NCBI RefSeq assembly: GCF_009765965.1
Contig: NZ_LMUL01000014.1
Location: 314,557-378,556, forward strand
Source: Caulobacter sp. S45
GTDB lineage: Bacteria; Pseudomonadota; Alphaproteobacteria; Caulobacterales; Caulobacteraceae
Reading direction: 5' to 3'
Length of the DNA: 64,000 bases
Shown: positions 56,027-63,769 of the stretch, one piece after another
Numbering within the stretch: position 1 is the stretch's first letter
Layout: the number at the start of each line of letters is the position of its first letter
Made by a program: the position numbers and the translations under genes
Notes under the pieces: generated by a model
The model's input: the letters and a program-made list of their open reading frames with translations, nothing else
Told to the model about the DNA's origin: nothing
Databases searched by the model: none

Positions 56027-56320
56027 CTACTCGGTAACGTGAAGGCGCGTGGGATCGGCGCCATGGACTTCATATGCCCGCAGCTTGTAGCTGCGGATCG
56101 CACCGGCGCGGATATAGGGGTCCTCATCCACGAGACGTTGGGCGTCTTCCAGGGTGGCGGCGTCGTAGAGGAACAGGCCTCCATCGTCCTCAGGGACGAA
56201 GGAGCCCGCGCAGATCACCCGCCCCTCCCCGATGAGTTGGTGCATGTAGGCGCGATGCTCAGGCCGGACCCGCGCTATGGCGGCCAGATCGCCATAGTCC
56301 ATGACGCACATGTAGATCAT
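56027..56320 (-). CDS. YciI family protein
   Basis: The 97-residue protein has the YciI/YCII ferredoxin-like fold: AIARVRPEHRAYMHQLIGEG with the conserved His-containing helix, VICAGSFVPEDDGGLFLYDA, and AQRLVDEDPYIRAGAI with the conserved Asp-Pro pair. The family includes small dehydrochlorinase-like and other uncharacterised enzymes. It lies between the oxidoreductase and the conserved hypothetical gene in the leftward operon. Confidence 0.88.
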   Translation of the reverse strand: MIYMCVMDYGDLAAIARVRPEHRAYMHQLIGEGRVICAGSFVPEDDGGLFLYDAATLEDAQRLVDEDPYIRAGAIRSYKLRAYEVHGADPTRLHVTE

Positions 56321-56352
56321 TGCAAACGCTCCCTTGTTTGCTTGGGACTAAA

Positions 56353-57453
56353 TCAGGCGGCCCGCTCTCGGTCGACGTTCACCACGACCTTGCCGACGGG
56401 GCCGTGTCCGGCCGCCATCGCCGCGAGTTCCGCATTGATCTCGGCCGGGCCGCTATCGATCCGCTTGCCTATGTGCGGCGTCACACGGCCATCGAGCGCC
56501 CAGGCCATGGCCGCCTGCATCGCTTGGCCGAAGAAGGCCTGGGCGGCGGCGTCCATCAGCTCCGGCTGGGAGAAGTAGCGCAGCATGTTGGCGTTCACCT
56601 GCCGCGCGCCGCGTTCGGCCAGGATGGCGTCGACGGGGCTTTCGGTCTCGCCGGTCCGCGTGGTCTTGCCGGGTCCGACGCCGAGCACCACCCAGGTCCC
56701 GCCCTCGCGCACCATGGCCGCCGTTTCTACAAAGCCCTTCTCGCTGTAGGTCGCGTCAAACACCAGGTCGACGCCGCGGCCATCTGTCAACCGATCGATC
56801 TCGGCGGCGACATCCTCCTGCTTGTAATCGAACACCTGGTGCGCACCGGAGGCCCGCGCCAACGCCAGCGATTGCGGGCCGCCCGCGCTGCTGACGACTA
56901 GACCGGCCCCGAGCGTACGGGCCGCCATCTGCACTGCAAGGTGTCCCACGCCCCCGCCGCCGCCGGGAATGTAGACCGTGTCGCCCTTGGAGATGTTGGG
57001 TTGCAGCCCGAGATAGGCGGCGATGAAGCACAAGGGCAGCGCGGCGGCGTCGCTGAAGCTCAGCGAGCCGGGCTTGGAGGCGGTGAAGCATTCCCGCGCC
57101 AAGGCGTAGCCGCCCTGCCCGCCCGTGGCCCAGCCGCCATCCCCGTTCGAATCCGCCATGGCGGCGACCGCATCGCCGACAGAGAAGCGGGTCACGCCCT
57201 CACCGACCGCGACCACCACGCCAGCCATATCGAACCCCAGGACGACCGGAGGAGACCGGCCGAAGAAGTTCAACTGGGCGAGCTTGTATTCCAGCGGGTT
57301 GAGGGAGGAGCAGACGACGTGGATCAGAACCTGATCCGGGCCGGGCTTGGGAACCGGAACCTTCACCGCTTCGAGAGGGAAGCCGTCGCGGCTCTTGGTG
57401 TAGCCGACGCCTTCGAAGTCCGCCGGCACGGCGGGCGCGTGCAATTGGGTCAT
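56353..57453 (-). CDS. Zinc-independent MDR oxidoreductase (quinone-oxidoreductase-like)
   Basis: The 366-residue protein belongs to the medium-chain dehydrogenase/reductase superfamily. The N-terminal domain (DQVLIHVVCSSLNPLEYKLA, VVLGFDMAGVVVAVGEGV) lacks the zinc-binding cysteine and histidine ligands. The Rossmann domain has the glycine motif IPGGGGGVGHLAVQMAA. The usual reaction is NADPH-dependent reduction of quinones or activated double bonds. It follows the DUF302 gene by 81 bases and precedes YciI by 32 bases in the leftward operon. A role in redox detoxification is inferred. Confidence 0.88.
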   Translation of the reverse strand: MTQLHAPAVPADFEGVGYTKSRDGFPLEAVKVPVPKPGPDQVLIHVVCSSLNPLEYKLAQLNFFGRSPPVVLGFDMAGVVVAVGEGVTRFSVGDAVAAMADSNGDGGWATGGQGGYALARECFTASKPGSLSFSDAAALPLCFIAAYLGLQPNISKGDTVYIPGGGGGVGHLAVQMAARTLGAGLVVSSAGGPQSLALARASGAHQVFDYKQEDVAAEIDRLTDGRGVDLVFDATYSEKGFVETAAMVREGGTWVVLGVGPGKTTRTGETESPVDAILAERGARQVNANMLRYFSQPELMDAAAQAFFGQAMQAAMAWALDGRVTPHIGKRIDSGPAEINAELAAMAAGHGPVGKVVVNVDRERAA

Positions 57454-57534
57454 AGCCTTCTCAGCCTTTCGATCGCTTGGGGCGATCCCATCGGCGCGGG
57501 CGCGTCAGCGGGACTTGGATAGGTGACTTTGGAT

Positions 57535-58032
57535 TCAGGCGGGCGCACCGGCCATGTCGGTGAAGAAAGCCACCACCTTCTCGTCGATGGGACGGGCGGC
57601 TGCATCGACGGCGTCGTTGTGCAGATGGCTCATCAAGGTCGACGGCAAGTCGTAGGCGATGCGCGCCTCGCCCTCGGGCGTTTCATAGATCATGACGCGG
57701 AAGGGGACCTGGAAGCACGCGCCGATGTCGTGCTTGACCATGCTGTAGGCCAGGATCGGGTTGCCGTAGGTGTACTGCTTCGCCTTGGCCTGGATGCCGT
57801 AGAGCCTTTGCCATCGACCGTGGTCGAAGCTGAGCACATGGACAAATCCGCTCGGGCCGAAATGCATCTTGCAAAGCGCCTCCCACTCCGCAGCCGTGGA
57901 AAGCGCCTGCATCTCGTTCAGGAACCGGCCATCGTCACCGTCGCCGACCGCCTGCTCGAAGGCCGTCACTAGGTCCTCGAACGACTTGGGGCTCACGTGC
58001 TCGTAGTGCTTCACGACGTATTCGCTGATCAT
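57535..58032 (-). CDS. DUF302 domain protein (leftward paralogue)
   Basis: The 165-residue cytoplasmic protein has the DUF302 pattern: SPKSFEDLVTAFEQAVGDGD, QYTYGNPILAYSMVKHDIGA, PFRVMIYETPEGEARIAYDL, then PSTLMSHLHND. Family members bind small ligands or membranes, but no biochemical role is established. A paralogue with the same blocks is encoded at 59300 on the other side of the regulator. It is the first gene of the leftward operon and starts 40 bases left of the inverted-repeat operator. Confidence 0.87.
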   Translation of the reverse strand: MISEYVVKHYEHVSPKSFEDLVTAFEQAVGDGDDGRFLNEMQALSTAAEWEALCKMHFGPSGFVHVLSFDHGRWQRLYGIQAKAKQYTYGNPILAYSMVKHDIGACFQVPFRVMIYETPEGEARIAYDLPSTLMSHLHNDAVDAAARPIDEKVVAFFTDMAGAPA

Positions 58033-58071
58033 CGCATCCTCCTCGGGTCGGCGCGCGCGATACGCATTTTG

Positions 58072-58109
58072 ATGGCGATCGTCATCGTTGCATAGGTGAC
58101 GATCGCCAT
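58072..58109. promoter_or_regulatory. Perfect 13-base inverted repeat, probable operator of the TetR-MarR fusion regulator
   Basis: ATGGCGATCGTCA (58072-58084) and TGACGATCGCCAT (58097-58109) are exact inverted copies separated by 12 bases. The site lies between the divergent DUF302 gene (start 58032) and the regulator (GTG 58149), with an A/T-rich TTATATTTG stretch after the right arm that could be a -10 element. Each arm contains CGATCG, so each may be a half-operator. This is a classical position for autoregulation plus control of the leftward operon. Confidence 0.65.
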
Positions 58110-58148
58110 TATATTTGTCAAGGCGACAGCGAACACAGTGAGGTCAGA

Positions 58149-59216
58149 GTGCGGGTTTCCAAGGAGAAGGCGGCCGACAACCGCAGGCGGATCGTCGAGA
58201 GCGCAGCGCGCCTTTTCCGTGAGCGGGGCCTGGCCAGCGTGGGGGTGGACGAGTTGGCCGCCGCCGCGGGCCTCAGTTACGGTGGCCTCTACAGCCAGTT
58301 CAGATCCAAGGACGGCTTGGCCGCCGAGGCCGTGGATCAGGCGTTTACAGCCTTTGCCGACAGGATGGCGGACAACGTCCGTCTGGCGGACTACGTGGCG
58401 GAATACCTCTCGCCGGACCACCGCGACCATCGCGGCGATGGCTGTGCACTCTCCGCGCTGGGCAGCGAAATCCCCCGCCAGAGCCCGTCCGTTCGCGCCC
58501 GCTTCACCGCCGGGATCAGACGGACCCACGCCAGGATACGAGGCCTGCTGACGAACACCCCCGCGACACCCGCCGCCGATGACGAGGCCTGGGCCACCAT
58601 GGCGACGATGCTAGGCTCGCTGATCTTGGCGCGGGCGATGGACGAACCGGAATTGGCGGATCGCATCTTGCGTATCGGCCGGGAAACGCTCGCGAACAGG
58701 CAAACCTTCACCGATCTGTCGCCACCCTCCGCCGATCCAGCGCCATTTGCGCAGGATCCGTCCAAATGCAGCGCCACACTGCTCCGCAAGGCCTCGCGAC
58801 GCCTATCTTCCCTTTATGATTCCGCCTTGGCGGGAACCGGCTTGACCATCACCCAGTACGCCCTGCTCGTGGAGATCGACCGCCCACGCGAGACGGCCCC
58901 GACCCTGACCGAACTCGCGGAGGCGATGGTCATGGACCGGTCCGGCCTTGGCCACGGGCTACGCCCCCTACAGCGGGACGGCCTGATCGAACTCGTGCAA
59001 GGCGATCGGGACCATCGCAGCCGCCATATCGTGCTGACGGCCAAGGGGCGCGCGCTCCAGAAGGCGGCCGCACCCTATTGGCGGAAGGCGCAGGCGCATT
59101 TCGCCGCCACCGTGCCCCAGGCGGAGGCCGCCGACCTGCGCGGTCGCCTGATCTCCATTGCGCGCAACCCCGCCCTCTTCAGCCTTCCGGCCAACACGTC
59201 GCCGGAAGCGCGATAG
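58149..59216 (+). CDS. TetR-MarR fusion transcriptional regulator
   Basis: One uninterrupted 355-residue frame, from a GTG start, joins two regulators. Residues 1-190 are TetR/AcrR-like: KEKAADNRRRIVESAARLFR, then GVDELAAAAGLSYGGLYSQF as the helix-turn-helix, followed by a TetR-C-like helical domain. After a linker (DLSPPSADPAPFAQDPSK), residues 205-345 are MarR-like: TGLTITQYALLVEIDRPRET, winged helix TLTELAEAMVMDRSGLGHGL, wing GDRDHRSRHIVLTAKGRAL. Both DNA-binding motifs look intact. The adjoining perfect inverted repeat is the likely target. Such a double regulator is unusual. Confidence 0.92.
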   Translation: MRVSKEKAADNRRRIVESAARLFRERGLASVGVDELAAAAGLSYGGLYSQFRSKDGLAAEAVDQAFTAFADRMADNVRLADYVAEYLSPDHRDHRGDGCALSALGSEIPRQSPSVRARFTAGIRRTHARIRGLLTNTPATPAADDEAWATMATMLGSLILARAMDEPELADRILRIGRETLANRQTFTDLSPPSADPAPFAQDPSKCSATLLRKASRRLSSLYDSALAGTGLTITQYALLVEIDRPRETAPTLTELAEAMVMDRSGLGHGLRPLQRDGLIELVQGDRDHRSRHIVLTAKGRALQKAAAPYWRKAQAHFAATVPQAEAADLRGRLISIARNPALFSLPANTSPEAR

Positions 59217-59299
59217 GCCCACCTCCAAATCGTACGCCCGGAAGGAACCAACCCCTTTCATATGCATATACCCCTATATCGGGGCAGCAAGATGGAGAC

Positions 59300-59818
59300 A
59301 TGACCATGGACGTTTACGCAGTTCAGCACATCGAGCACCGCAGCAACCGATCCTTCGAGGACGTGGTCGCAGCCTTCGAAGCCGCCACCGGCGAAATCGA
59401 AGACGGTGCGTTCGCGGAGGAACTCGCCGCATCGACGGACCTGCAGGACTTTGAGCGCCGGATCCGCGGCCATGAAGGCGACAGCGGATTCATGCGCTTC
59501 CTCATGCTCGATCACGGCGCCTGGCTAGCGCTCTACGGCGAGCGGGCCAAATGCCGGCTCTACACGCTCGGCAATCCCCTGATCGCACGCACCATGCTGA
59601 AGCACGATCTGCGCGTCGGCCTGAACGTACCGGTGCGGCTGATGATCTATGAGACGGCGGACGGCGAGACGCGGATCGCCTACGATCAGCCCTCAAGTCT
59701 GATGAGCCGCTTGAACAATCCCGAAGCGGCTGCGGCGGCGGCGAAACTCGACGCCAAGCTGGCGGCGCTGGCCGAACAGGCTGTGGGGCGCGAGCCGATT
59801 GCAGGAACTGTCGCATGA
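59300..59818 (+). CDS. DUF302 domain protein (rightward paralogue)
   Basis: The ATG at 59300 follows GATGGAG and gives 172 residues. The blocks match the leftward paralogue: NRSFEDVVAAFEAATGEIED, LYTLGNPLIARTMLKHDLRV, VRLMIYETADGETRIAYDQP, SSLMSRLNNPE. The alanine-rich C-terminal helix differs. It heads the rightward operon, and its stop codon overlaps the start of the next hydrolase by 4 bases. No enzymatic motif is visible. Confidence 0.87.
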   Translation: MTMDVYAVQHIEHRSNRSFEDVVAAFEAATGEIEDGAFAEELAASTDLQDFERRIRGHEGDSGFMRFLMLDHGAWLALYGERAKCRLYTLGNPLIARTMLKHDLRVGLNVPVRLMIYETADGETRIAYDQPSSLMSRLNNPEAAAAAAKLDAKLAALAEQAVGREPIAGTVA

Positions 59819-60933
59819 TCCGGCAGGCCTCCGGGATGGCGGGCGCGCTTGCGGCGGTCGCGACCGTGGCGGCGGTCTCGAGCCCCGCCCAGGCGCAAAA
59901 CGCCGGCCCCTGGGGGCAAGGCGACAACCCCGCCGCCCCGCAGGCCGACGCCTGGTACGACAACTACCGTTTCCGCGATGGCGAGACCCTAGCCAAGGTG
60001 CGCATACACTACGCCACGCTCGGCACGCCCCACCGGGGCCAGGACGGCGGTGTCGACAACGCGGTCTTGGTGCTGCACTGGACCGGGTCCGACAGCCGCG
60101 CGCTGCTGACCCCCACCTATATGAAGGCCCTATTCGAGCCGGGCCGCCCTCTCGATGCGCGCCGCTACTACCTGATCTTCGCCGACAGCATCGGCCATGG
60201 CCGCTCCTCGCGGCCCAGCGAGGGCCTGAGGGCGCGGTTTCCGCACTACACCTATGGCGACATGGTCGACCTGCAACACAGGTTGGTGACTGAGACCCTA
60301 GGGATCAAACGCCTTCACGCCATCCTCGGCATGTCGATGGGCGGGATGAACGCCTGGCAGTGGGCCGAGACCTATCCAGAGGCGATGGACGGGGTGATGC
60401 CAGTGGTGTCGCTCCCCATCAAGGTCTCGGGGCGCAACCTGATCTGGCGCCGGCTGGCCATCAGCTACATCGAGACCGATCCGGACTGGCAGGGCGGCGA
60501 TTATACCAAGCCTTTCAAGGGCTGGACCCAATCCTATCAGCTCCTGCGGATGATGATCGACGGCGTGCCCCACATGCAGGCCATCGCCCCGGACACCACC
60601 TCAGCCGACACGTTCCTGGCCGACGCCGCCGCCCAATCCGCCGGAGCCGATCCGAGCGACGTGATCTATTCCCTGAAGTCGTCGGCCGACTACGATCCCG
60701 AGCCCGGCCTCGGAAGCATCCGCACCAAGCTCTACGCGCTTAATTTCGGTGACGACGAGTTCAACCCCGACGTCCTGCAAGTCCTCGAGACCGACATCAA
60801 GCGGGTGCCGAACGGCCGCGCCGTGGTGCAACCCGGAACGCCAAGCTCGTTCGGCCACCTGACCATGGCCCATCCGGAACTCTGGGCCGACCAGGTGGCC
60901 AAATTCATGCATTGGCTCGGCGATGGGACATGA
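59815..60933 (+). CDS. Exported alpha/beta hydrolase, MetX-like
   Basis: The 372-residue protein has a signal peptide (MIRQASGMAGALAAVATVAA, then VSSPAQAQ). The fold follows the homoserine acetyltransferase-like group: LVLHWTGSDSRALLTPTY, SIGHGRSSRPSEGLRARFPH, and the nucleophile elbow ILGMSMGGMNAWQWAETYPE with catalytic Ser in GMSMGG. The acid and base lie near FGDDEFNP and SSFGHLTMAHPE. Export argues against methionine synthesis, so it is more likely an esterase or acyltransferase of unknown substrate. It is coupled by 4-base overlaps to the genes on both sides. Confidence 0.88.
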   Translation: MIRQASGMAGALAAVATVAAVSSPAQAQNAGPWGQGDNPAAPQADAWYDNYRFRDGETLAKVRIHYATLGTPHRGQDGGVDNAVLVLHWTGSDSRALLTPTYMKALFEPGRPLDARRYYLIFADSIGHGRSSRPSEGLRARFPHYTYGDMVDLQHRLVTETLGIKRLHAILGMSMGGMNAWQWAETYPEAMDGVMPVVSLPIKVSGRNLIWRRLAISYIETDPDWQGGDYTKPFKGWTQSYQLLRMMIDGVPHMQAIAPDTTSADTFLADAAAQSAGADPSDVIYSLKSSADYDPEPGLGSIRTKLYALNFGDDEFNPDVLQVLETDIKRVPNGRAVVQPGTPSSFGHLTMAHPELWADQVAKFMHWLGDGT

Positions 60934-62030
60934 GCGGCGCGATGATCGCCGTGCATCGCCGCGCCTTTGTCGGCTCCCTCGCCGGCGTCGCCCTGACGGG
61001 TCCGGCCGTGGCTGAGGACGCGTCTTTCACGGTTCGCCGGGTCGCCACCCCGCGGCACACGACCGCCTACCTCGACACAGGGCCGGCCGACGGACCACCG
61101 ATGATCTTCGTCCACGGCTGGCCGGAGCTCAGCCTGGTCTGGCGCGCCCAGATGGAGCATTTCGCGGTCGCCGGCTGGCGCTGCATCGCGCCGGACATGC
61201 GCGGCTACGGCGGCTCTTCCACGCCGAAAGCCACGAGCGCCTATGCGATACGGGAGCTGGTCGCCGACATAATCGAACTGCACGACGCCCTCGGCGGCGC
61301 GCCCGCTGTCTGGGTGGGCCACGACTGGGGGAGCCCGGTCGTCAGCGCCCTCGCCGCTCGTCATCCCGAGCGGTGCCGCGGCGCGGTCCTGATCTCTCTG
61401 CCCTATTTCCCGCGAGGCTTCGCCCTGGCGAACCTCACCCCCCTGGTCGACCGCAGCCTCTATCCGGTTGATCAATACCCCGACGGCCAATGGGACTATT
61501 TCCGCTTCTATCAAACTCATTTCGACCAGGCGGCGCGCGACTATGAAGCGGATATTCCCGCCACCCTGGCTTCGATCTTGAAGCCCGGCTCGCCAGCAGA
61601 CGTCGGCAAGCCCTCGCCCACGGCCAGGGTGACGGCCAACGGCGGTCGCTACGGCGCTGCACACCGGGCGCCGCCGACGCTACCGGGCGCCTCGATGATC
61701 CCGCAGGCGGACTTCGACACCTGGACAGCGGCGTTCCGCAAGACCGGGTTTGGTCCCGCAGACGCCTGGTATCTGAACGATGCGGCCAACATCGCTTATG
61801 CCGAGGGCGCACCTGATAGAGGCAGGCTTCACCAACCCATCCTGTTCCTAAACGGCGCGTGGGACGGGATCTGCGACATCACCCGAAGCCGGCTCGGCGA
61901 GCCGATGCACCAAGCCTGCGCCGATCTGACCGTGGTCGACCTTCCGGGCGGCCATTGGCTACCGCTGGAGCGCCAGGCCGAGGTCAATGCGGCGATCGAC
62001 CGGTGGCGATCGGCGAAACTGGGAATGTGA
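60930..62030 (+). CDS. Exported alpha/beta hydrolase, epoxide-hydrolase type
   Basis: The ATG at 60930 overlaps the previous stop codon (ATGA) and gives 366 residues. The N-terminus has an Arg-Arg pair and hydrophobic stretch (HRRAFVGSLAGVALTGPAVA), which suggests Tat export. Soluble epoxide hydrolase motifs are present: oxyanion HGWPE in PPMIFVHGWPELSLVWRAQM, nucleophile Asp in VWVGHDWGSPVVSALAARHP, and catalytic His in DLPGGHWLPLE. It would hydrolyse an epoxide or haloalkane-like substrate, not identified here. It is the third gene of the rightward operon. Confidence 0.88.
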   Translation: MSGAMIAVHRRAFVGSLAGVALTGPAVAEDASFTVRRVATPRHTTAYLDTGPADGPPMIFVHGWPELSLVWRAQMEHFAVAGWRCIAPDMRGYGGSSTPKATSAYAIRELVADIIELHDALGGAPAVWVGHDWGSPVVSALAARHPERCRGAVLISLPYFPRGFALANLTPLVDRSLYPVDQYPDGQWDYFRFYQTHFDQAARDYEADIPATLASILKPGSPADVGKPSPTARVTANGGRYGAAHRAPPTLPGASMIPQADFDTWTAAFRKTGFGPADAWYLNDAANIAYAEGAPDRGRLHQPILFLNGAWDGICDITRSRLGEPMHQACADLTVVDLPGGHWLPLERQAEVNAAIDRWRSAKLGM

Positions 62031-63214
62031 GCGAGTCCATGATCCTTCCTCCCGCGACCGACGCGCTGACACCCTTCCGCATCGCGGTTCCGCAGGCGCG
62101 ACTCGACGACCTGAACCGGCGCCTGGCCGACGTGCGTTGGCCCGACGCCGGCCCCGCGGAGGACTGGAGCCAGGGCGTGCCGCTCGCCGTCGCACGGGCT
62201 CTCATCGCCCATTGGCGCGACCACTATGATTGGCGGCGGTTCGAGGCGCAGGCCAATGTCTATCCACAAGTGCGCACCCGGATCGACGGCCTCGGTTTTC
62301 ACCTCTTCCACGTACGCTCGCCCCACGTTGGGGCCCTGCCGATCGTATTGACCCATGGCTGGCCCGGCTCGTTCGTCGAGTTCCTGGCCGTCATCGATCC
62401 ACTGGTGGACCCCACCCGTCACGGCGGGCGGGCGCAGGACGCCTTTCACGTGGTTATCCCATCGCTCCCCGGATTCGGCTTCTCCGACAAACCTTCGGAG
62501 CGAGGTTGGGACGCGGGCCGTACGGCGCGTGCGTGGGCCGTTCTGATGCAGAGGCTCGGCTACGACCGGTGGGTGGCGCAGGGCGGGGACTGGGGCTCGC
62601 GCGTGGTGCACGCCCTGGCCCAGATGCGGCCCCCGGGGTTAGTCGCGGCGCATACCAACTGGCCCTATGTATTTCCCGCGGAAAAGCCGGCGCATCCCGC
62701 GCCCGCCGAGATAGCCGCCTACGCCGACCTGCAACGCTTCTTGGATTATGGGACCGGCTACGCCAAGGCGCAGCAGACCCGCCCCCAAACCCTGGGTTAC
62801 GCTCTGGCCGATTCTCCTGTCGGCCAGGCCATGTGGATCTACGAGAAGTTCCACGCTTGGACCGACAATCATGGCCGACCCGAGGACGCTCTCTCGACCG
62901 ACGCCATGCTAGACGACATCACCCTCTATTGGCTGACCGACAGCGCCGCTTCATCGGCCCGTTTCTATCTCGAGAATACCAAGCCGGGTCCGCCATCCTA
63001 TTCGGCCGGGCGGATCGATCTGCCAATCGCGGCCTCGATTTTCCCAAAGGAAATCTATCGCCCTCCACGCGCATGGGCCGAGGCGCTTTGGCCCAATCTC
63101 ATCCACTGGAACGAGCTCGACCGCGGCGGTCACTTCGCCGCTTTCGAACAGCCAGAAATTTTCGTCGATGAATTACGCAGGGCGTTCCACACCGTTAGAA
63201 ACTCGGCGCCATAG
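62027..63214 (+). CDS. Epoxide hydrolase with N-terminal EHN domain
   Basis: The GTG at 62027 overlaps the previous stop codon (GTGA) and gives 395 residues. The EHN domain is at the start (ALTPFRIAVPQARLDDLNRR, then LADVRWPDAGPAEDWSQGVP). The alpha/beta-hydrolase core has HGWPGSFVEFLAVIDPLVDP, PSLPGFGFSDKPSERGWDAG, nucleophile Asp in VAQGGDWGSRVVHALAQ, and C-terminal His in DRGGHFAAFEQPE. There is no signal peptide, so unlike its two upstream partners it is probably cytoplasmic. It is the last gene of the rightward operon. Confidence 0.92.
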   Translation: MSESMILPPATDALTPFRIAVPQARLDDLNRRLADVRWPDAGPAEDWSQGVPLAVARALIAHWRDHYDWRRFEAQANVYPQVRTRIDGLGFHLFHVRSPHVGALPIVLTHGWPGSFVEFLAVIDPLVDPTRHGGRAQDAFHVVIPSLPGFGFSDKPSERGWDAGRTARAWAVLMQRLGYDRWVAQGGDWGSRVVHALAQMRPPGLVAAHTNWPYVFPAEKPAHPAPAEIAAYADLQRFLDYGTGYAKAQQTRPQTLGYALADSPVGQAMWIYEKFHAWTDNHGRPEDALSTDAMLDDITLYWLTDSAASSARFYLENTKPGPPSYSAGRIDLPIAASIFPKEIYRPPRAWAEALWPNLIHWNELDRGGHFAAFEQPEIFVDELRRAFHTVRNSAP

Positions 63215-63250
63215 CTTCCGTCTGCACAGCGCCCTAAGCCGCCACCGGCG

Positions 63251-63366
63251 GCTCGGAAGAGAGGGCGCCGAGTTCCGACGTATTGTCCGAAGCTGGAGGT
63301 CTAGCGGACTCACCGCCACGGCCACATAGCAGACATAGCCAAAAGGCGAGTTTCGGGAACTGAGCC
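63251..63366. repeat. Dispersed repeat, copy 2 (pair with 46018-46128)
   Basis: It shares GAAGAGAGG, TTGTCCGAAGC, CGGACTC, CATAGC and GGCGAGTTTC with copy 1 in the same order and orientation. It begins about 37 bases after the EHN hydrolase stop codon. Confidence 0.5.
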
Positions 63367-63518
63367 GATGCGTGCTGGCGTTCCTTTCCGGACATCGGTC
63401 TGGCTCCAGAACCCGACTTCCGCGGACTGCTTGTGGCATCACCGACGCCAGAGTTCGCCGGCAGCTGACCGACGGCTTGCGGCACCACGGATGCACTAGA
63501 GGTCATCCTTTTGCGGCT

Positions 63519-63556
63519 GCCGCGCTCATGGCAAGATACGTTTCAGCTGATAGAGC
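63519..63556. mobile_element. Solo IS6-type terminal sequence
   Basis: Read outward on the minus strand it begins GGCTCTATCAGCTGAAA and continues ACGTATCTTGC. It matches the right end of the IS6 pseudogene (51197-51234) at nearly every position and the end at 38694-38710 less well. No other part of an element is seen next to it. Confidence 0.45.
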
Positions 63557-63700
63557 CGCGTGGCGAAGACCGAGATCGCCAGCACCAGCGTCGCAGATAA
63601 AAGGCCCCAATCGAAGCCGCCTCGCTCCCAAGCCAGGCCCCAGGGTGCGCGCCGGTTGAGTTTCAGGCGGCGACAGGCATTGGACAATTCAAGGCGCCAA
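63525..63700 (-). pseudogene. C-terminal remnant of a membrane protein truncated at the IS end
   Basis: Reading leftward the frame gives AFRVWRLELSNACRRLKLNR, PWGLAWERGGFDWGLL, SATLVLAISVFATRLYQLKR and ILP, then TGA at 63527-63525. The hydrophobic stretch is a likely transmembrane helix. The last eight or nine residues and the stop codon come from the IS6-type end, so the original C-terminus was replaced. The 5' limit is approximate and the family is not recognised (perhaps an ABC-2-type permease). Confidence 0.4.
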
Positions 63701-63769
63701 ACCCTGAATGCAAGGCAGGGTTGACGTCGTCACGCCCCTCGGCTTCAATGAGGCTGGGGGCTCTCGTTC

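Larger units (their letters stand above)
63215..63769. other. Intergenic region with repeat, IS end and gene remnant
   Basis: About 555 bases between the EHN hydrolase and the last gene. It holds the second copy of the dispersed repeat, a solo IS6-type end, and the C-terminal remnant of a membrane protein on the minus strand. I recognise nothing in 63367-63518. Confidence 0.5.
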
